This document shows, piece by piece, positions 7,031 through 9,811 of a stretch of 9,811 bases of DNA. The notes under the pieces were generated by a model. It saw only the letters and a program-made list of their open reading frames with translations, searched no databases and was not told the origin of the DNA. Made by a program: the position numbers and the translations under genes. Positions within the stretch are counted from its first letter, which is position 1. Each line of letters starts with the position of its first letter. This DNA is from Clostridia bacterium (GTDB lineage Bacteria > Bacillota_A > Clostridia > Oscillospirales > CAG-272): assembly GCA_017959485.1 (NCBI GenBank), contig JAGDAM010000049.1, positions 1 to 9,811 on the forward strand, written 5' to 3'.

Positions 7031-7627
7031 TTATGGTTGTTTCACTTCTCTCGCCAAGCGCGCGAGAATGCCTGCGGCCGCGATTAAAACCGGAATTTCC
7101 CGCGCGGCGATCAGCCGGCCGAGCCGCGTCTCTTTCCGCCTATCGTATTCCGCGAGCGCCTCTTCATAGGTCAGACGGAGGGTCGAGAGATGAAAATCCT
7201 CGATTTCCTCTTCCGTCATACTTTTCCCTCCGAACGATACCGCTCTGCAAAGGAAATAATTGTTGATATTGTGCCGGTGTATCAGATTGTAATAATCGCT
7301 TACGACGCCTATCTTGCGGGTAATTTCCACCTCGGCGCCGAGCTCCTCGCGAAGCTCGCGTCTGACCGCGGTCGGCAGATCCTCGCCCGGCTCTACTCCG
7401 CCTCCCGCCGTCTCGATGAGCGTTCCGTTAACGAAAGAATCGTTTCTCACGGCGCGGACGAAATAAAAATATCCCTCACCGTCATAGACTATCGCCCTGA
7501 CTATCTGCCTGTCGTGATCGGTATATTCGTACGGCCATTCGGCGTCATTTAGGGAAAGCTTGAGTTCCTTTTCCGAACCGCAATCTGATTCCGGAACGCG
7601 GTCTGGACACAAGTTGTTATTATTCAT
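7031..7627 (-). CDS. Nudix hydrolase
   Basis: A 198-residue protein with an intact Nudix box beginning at Gly76: GGVEPGE then REL and EELGA, matching G-x5-E-x7-R-E-U-x-E-E-x-G-U with Gly76, Glu82, Arg90, Glu91, Glu94, Glu95 and Gly97. Glu94 and Glu95 are the expected metal ligands. Nudix enzymes cleave nucleoside diphosphates linked to another group (such as oxidised NTPs, ADP-ribose or NDP-sugars); the substrate cannot be inferred. The first 25 or so residues (MNNNNLCPDR...) are polar and probably disordered, and the last 30 form a mildly hydrophobic helix. The ATG overlaps the stop of the HNH gene in an ATGA junction, and no Shine-Dalgarno sequence is seen upstream, so translation probably relies on coupling to that gene. 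The palindromic element begins immediately after its stop. Confidence 0.9.
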   Translation of the reverse strand: MNNNNLCPDRVPESDCGSEKELKLSLNDAEWPYEYTDHDRQIVRAIVYDGEGYFYFVRAVRNDSFVNGTLIETAGGGVEPGEDLPTAVRRELREELGAEVEITRKIGVVSDYYNLIHRHNINNYFLCRAVSFGGKSMTEEEIEDFHLSTLRLTYEEALAEYDRRKETRLGRLIAAREIPVLIAAAGILARLAREVKQP

Positions 7628-8601
7628 TTGATATTTTTAGTGAATCTGCATCTTGGATAATTAGAGCAACCGTAAAACTCACCGAGACTTCCGCATCTCA
7701 AGACAAGTTTTGCTCCGCACCAGCCGCAGATTTGATCTTCCTCCTCTTTGGGTTGGGAACGCCTTATGGAAGACGCGCCACCCTCAATTTTGGCTCCTTT
7801 TCCTATGTTGCACCTCTCGCACAAGGTTCTAAGGTTTTCCGGAACGCTTTTCCCGCCTTTGGAAACAGGAATGATATGATCAACGTGGAGCCGGGCGCCC
7901 TGCCTTGCGGTCGCTCCGCATATTACACACTTGAATCCGTCGCGGTTGAGGATATCATACCTGAGAGAATCGCTGATTTCGCCTCGCTCGACGGCGGCAA
8001 GCCCCGCATAAGTCTTTTTATCAAGCCGGGACCGTGAAATGCTCTCGATACACGCCTCTATGTCATTCGCGTATAGCGTCGTGCTTTTTGTCAGATTAAC
8101 GCGCCCCTGTGGTGAAGAATAGGTCATCGTTGCAACGAATCGGCAGTCTGTCACCAGATTCAGTTTGCGTTCATTAAAAAACTTATTCTCTCTTTCCCTG
8201 TAAGTCCGCTCACTGATTTTCAAAGCTTTGAAGTCGACCGGATATTCTTTTGAAAAGATTTCAGACACTTGACAATCGTACTTTTTCTGGATTTCTCTGT
8301 TTTCGTGAATCTTTTTTATGTAATCCGAGTAATAAGGTATGTTCCGTCGGACCTCCGCGGTCATTATGTAAGCCGGATCTATCTTGTTGTAATTACCTTT
8401 ATTGTCATAGTGTTTTAATACACTGAAACACGGAGGAATTACGTGAAAATCAACGGTTTCGTTCAGTTTAAGAAGTGCATCGATCTTTGGACTGGTTTTC
8501 AGGATCGTGTCGTTGATCTTTTTGTTGATAAACTTGTAAACGAAATATGCTACGGCTCCGATAACCGATACTACAATGAGAAAAATAAAAAAGTGTTTCA
8601 T
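7624..8601 (-). CDS. Membrane-anchored HNH nuclease-like protein with topoisomerase-type zinc ribbon
   Basis: A 325-residue protein. Residues 3-23 are a hydrophobic helix, an uncleaved anchor with the following Lys-rich segment pointing to a cytosolic body. Residues about 35-205 are a charged region I do not recognise. Residues 213-270 are an HNH domain: RYDILNRDGFKC, Cys225/Cys228, the His-Val-Asp-His core (His239, Asp241, His242), Asn256, Cys261/Cys264 and Asn265. The four cysteines would bind structural zinc; the final metal ligand is Asn, a known variant. Residues 291-322 match the C4 zinc ribbon of bacterial topoisomerase I (Cys292, Cys295, Cys312 and Cys318 in a GCSNYPRCRF context), a DNA-binding module. 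It probably nicks or cuts DNA at the membrane. The N-terminal two thirds is only about 30-37% GC on the 60-base stretches I counted, against 55-65% nearby, which suggests transfer. The ribosome site is weak. It overlaps the Nudix gene by 4 nt. Confidence 0.85.
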   Translation of the reverse strand: MKHFFIFLIVVSVIGAVAYFVYKFINKKINDTILKTSPKIDALLKLNETVDFHVIPPCFSVLKHYDNKGNYNKIDPAYIMTAEVRRNIPYYSDYIKKIHENREIQKKYDCQVSEIFSKEYPVDFKALKISERTYRERENKFFNERKLNLVTDCRFVATMTYSSPQGRVNLTKSTTLYANDIEACIESISRSRLDKKTYAGLAAVERGEISDSLRYDILNRDGFKCVICGATARQGARLHVDHIIPVSKGGKSVPENLRTLCERCNIGKGAKIEGGASSIRRSQPKEEEDQICGWCGAKLVLRCGSLGEFYGCSNYPRCRFTKNIK

Positions 8602-8639
8602 AGTTGATGCCGCTTTATCATTATTATTTTACAGCTCCG

Positions 8640-9077
8640 TCATTCCCCGTCCGTGCCGTCGTCCGGCGACCAGGACGGCTGAAGCTCGTCGATCTGCAGA
8701 AAGCCGTCGACCTTCGTCACCACCTGGTATTTATCCTCGTAAACGATCTCGCCCGGAGTGTTCGTATAGACGAGATAATATGGATGGCCGTACCTCTCGA
8801 GCAGCCAGAGCGCCGGACGGATCATCTTCATCATCTCGTCGGCGTTCTCGGTCTTGAACCAGCAGATGACCGGCTCGCGTCTCTTGCACTGAGGCGGCCA
8901 GGGAAGGTTTTCCGCGAACCAGTCGTCTATCTCGCGATAGAGCCCCGCGTCCTCCTCGTCCATCACGTCGTTCTGAATCAGCTTCCAGCACATGCTGAAG
9001 ATGCCTTTCGCGTACATCGTGTTCCGGGCCAGTTCCTTGCCCTGGATCCTTACGTATTTGAATTTCAGTTCAGCCAT
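8640..9077 (-). CDS. Hypothetical protein, 145 aa
   Basis: A soluble, acidic-tailed protein I do not recognise. It is rich in aromatic residues: the segment at residues 53-74 contains a Trp-Pro-Pro stretch and an ICWFK strand, and residues 85-120 contain the pattern WLLERYGHPYYLVYTNTPGEIVYEDKYQVV, which reads like alternating helix and beta strands. There is no signal peptide or membrane span, and no obvious catalytic motif. The start overlaps the stop of the GNAT-YdeI gene by one base (TAATG), with a good GGGAG site at 9084-9088, so the two genes are likely co-transcribed and coupled. The HNH gene begins 38 nt after its stop. Coding status is well supported by the ribosome site and overlap; function is open. 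Confidence 0.8.
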   Translation of the reverse strand: MAELKFKYVRIQGKELARNTMYAKGIFSMCWKLIQNDVMDEEDAGLYREIDDWFAENLPWPPQCKRREPVICWFKTENADEMMKMIRPALWLLERYGHPYYLVYTNTPGEIVYEDKYQVVTKVDGFLQIDELQPSWSPDDGTDGE

Positions 9078-9811
9078 TACTTTCTCCCGTAATACTTGTC
9101 GATGCCGCCGTAGCCGGTTATCATCTTGTTTTCGCGGCAGCTTTTGATAAAGCTTGATAGTCGCCTCGCGAATTCATCCGGACGTTTCCGCGCCGCGTCG
9201 ATATATGCCACGCGTATTCTTTTATACGGCTCCGAAAATGAATTGTAGTTTTTCCACGCTTCGGCGTCGCCGCGCAGGGCGTCTGTGATATCCTCCGGAA
9301 AGACGAAGGGCTCGGCGATAACGCTCACGACCGACGGCCTGATCTTCGGATGGATCGCGCCCTGCGAGTCGAGCAGTATCAGCCGCTCGATATTCGGCCT
9401 CGAATAGAGACTTCCCTTCCGGCGCGGTGTGAATCTGCGCAGTCCGTGAGACGCGTCGAGCGTCCCGGCGCGGCCGTCGATCCAGCCGAAGCAGAGGGCC
9501 TCCTCGACCGCGTCGTTGTAGGAAACTCCCGTCTCGCCCGAATCCTTCGAGGGAAAGAAGAACCAGACCTCGCTATCGGTCTCAAAATGCTCCGAGAGCC
9601 ACCGGCGCCACTCCGAACGGTCGGAACAGCGGAGGATATTCATGCCGCGGTACTTTTTGAGCCAGTCCTCCCGCGTCATGAGATTGGAGTGGCCGCGGCG
9701 CGTCTCGCCCATCTGGGGAACCGGCACGTCATCCGCCGAATGATGGTAGACAAAGCCGAGCTTTTCCTGCACGCGCTTCGATTTTTCGTTGCCGTCGTAA
9801 TAGCCGCACCA
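9077..9811 (-). CDS. GNAT acetyltransferase C-terminus fused to YdeI/OmpD-associated domain (partial, 5' end outside window)
   Basis: The reading frame is open to the window edge, giving 244 visible residues. Residues 1-56 (WCGYYDGNEKSKR followed by VQEKLGFVYHHSADDVPVPQ, then a TREDWLKKY helix) match the end of RimJ/RimL-type GNAT N-acetyltransferases, where a lone Lys-Leu-Gly-Phe segment closes the acetyl-CoA fold. From residue 57 (MNILRC) the sequence is a YdeI/OmpD-associated domain: EWRRWLSEHFETDSEVWFFF, then YNDAVEEALCFGWIDGR, RRFTPRRKGS, and a second half with FVFPEDITDAL and SEPYKRIRVAYIDAARKRP. YdeI-type proteins have been linked to stress and antimicrobial peptide resistance, but their biochemistry is unclear. 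The ATG at 9643 could start an independent YdeI protein, but no Shine-Dalgarno sequence precedes it and no stop separates the parts, so a true fusion is favoured. Only a read through the upstream sequence would show the full acetyltransferase. Confidence 0.87.
   Translation of the reverse strand, partial: WCGYYDGNEKSKRVQEKLGFVYHHSADDVPVPQMGETRRGHSNLMTREDWLKKYRGMNILRCSDRSEWRRWLSEHFETDSEVWFFFPSKDSGETGVSYNDAVEEALCFGWIDGRAGTLDASHGLRRFTPRRKGSLYSRPNIERLILLDSQGAIHPKIRPSVVSVIAEPFVFPEDITDALRGDAEAWKNYNSFSEPYKRIRVAYIDAARKRPDEFARRLSSFIKSCRENKMITGYGGIDKYYGRK
9081..9088 (-). promoter_or_regulatory. Ribosome binding site of the 145-aa hypothetical gene
   Basis: GGGAGAAA on the minus strand; the GGGAG core (9084-9088) lies six bases before the ATG at 9077, inside the last codons of the GNAT-YdeI gene. 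It supports the 145-residue reading. Confidence 0.65.

Noticed and set aside
6909..7169. Small plus-strand frame crossing the palindromic element into the Nudix gene
   Set aside because: It runs through the hairpin and the antisense of a real gene, and shows no domain or ribosome site.

Overview
The window is a chromosomal segment, about 55-65% GC in most genes, that looks like an uncultured member of the Clostridia (Oscillospirales or a related gut/rumen lineage). The reasons are an LLAGC-type lipoprotein signal followed by a Glu/Thr/Pro/Ser-rich linker, YwaF-type membrane proteins, Firmicutes-style FtsX/ABC genes and AGGA/GAGG ribosome sites. The taxonomic call is an inference from protein style only. 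All nine supported genes lie on the minus strand, so transcription runs from high to low coordinates. No tRNA, rRNA or CRISPR array is visible, and no gene-free gap exceeds 190 bases.

In transcription order (right to left): 9811-8602 holds a protein cut by the window edge that fuses the tail of a GNAT acetyltransferase to a YdeI/OmpD-associated domain. It is followed by a one-base-overlapping gene of unknown function. 8601-7031 holds an AT-rich gene for a membrane-anchored HNH nuclease-like protein with a topoisomerase-type zinc ribbon. It overlaps a Nudix hydrolase gene by four bases (ATGA).

7030-6841 is the only sizeable intergenic space. It is almost filled by a 160-bp palindromic element with 35-bp imperfect terminal inverted repeats flanked by a CTAA direct repeat, resembling a MITE. 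An internal hairpin with a T-run points to the plus strand.

6840-21 holds five tightly packed genes (gaps of 4 and 24 nt, a 26-nt overlap, then a gap of 20 nt) that probably form one operon. They encode a GAF-domain/ABC-ATPase fusion, an 857-residue FtsX/MacB-type permease with a coiled-coil insertion, a YwaF-family seven-TM protein, a Pr6Pr-like six-TM protein with a cytosolic tail, and a cysteine-rich transglutaminase-like lipoprotein. A reasonable hypothesis is a ligand-sensing, ATP-driven mechanotransmission or export system at the cell envelope, with the lipoprotein as its outer-face effector. That combination is the best candidate here for an undescribed system; the functional link is inferred from gene order only.
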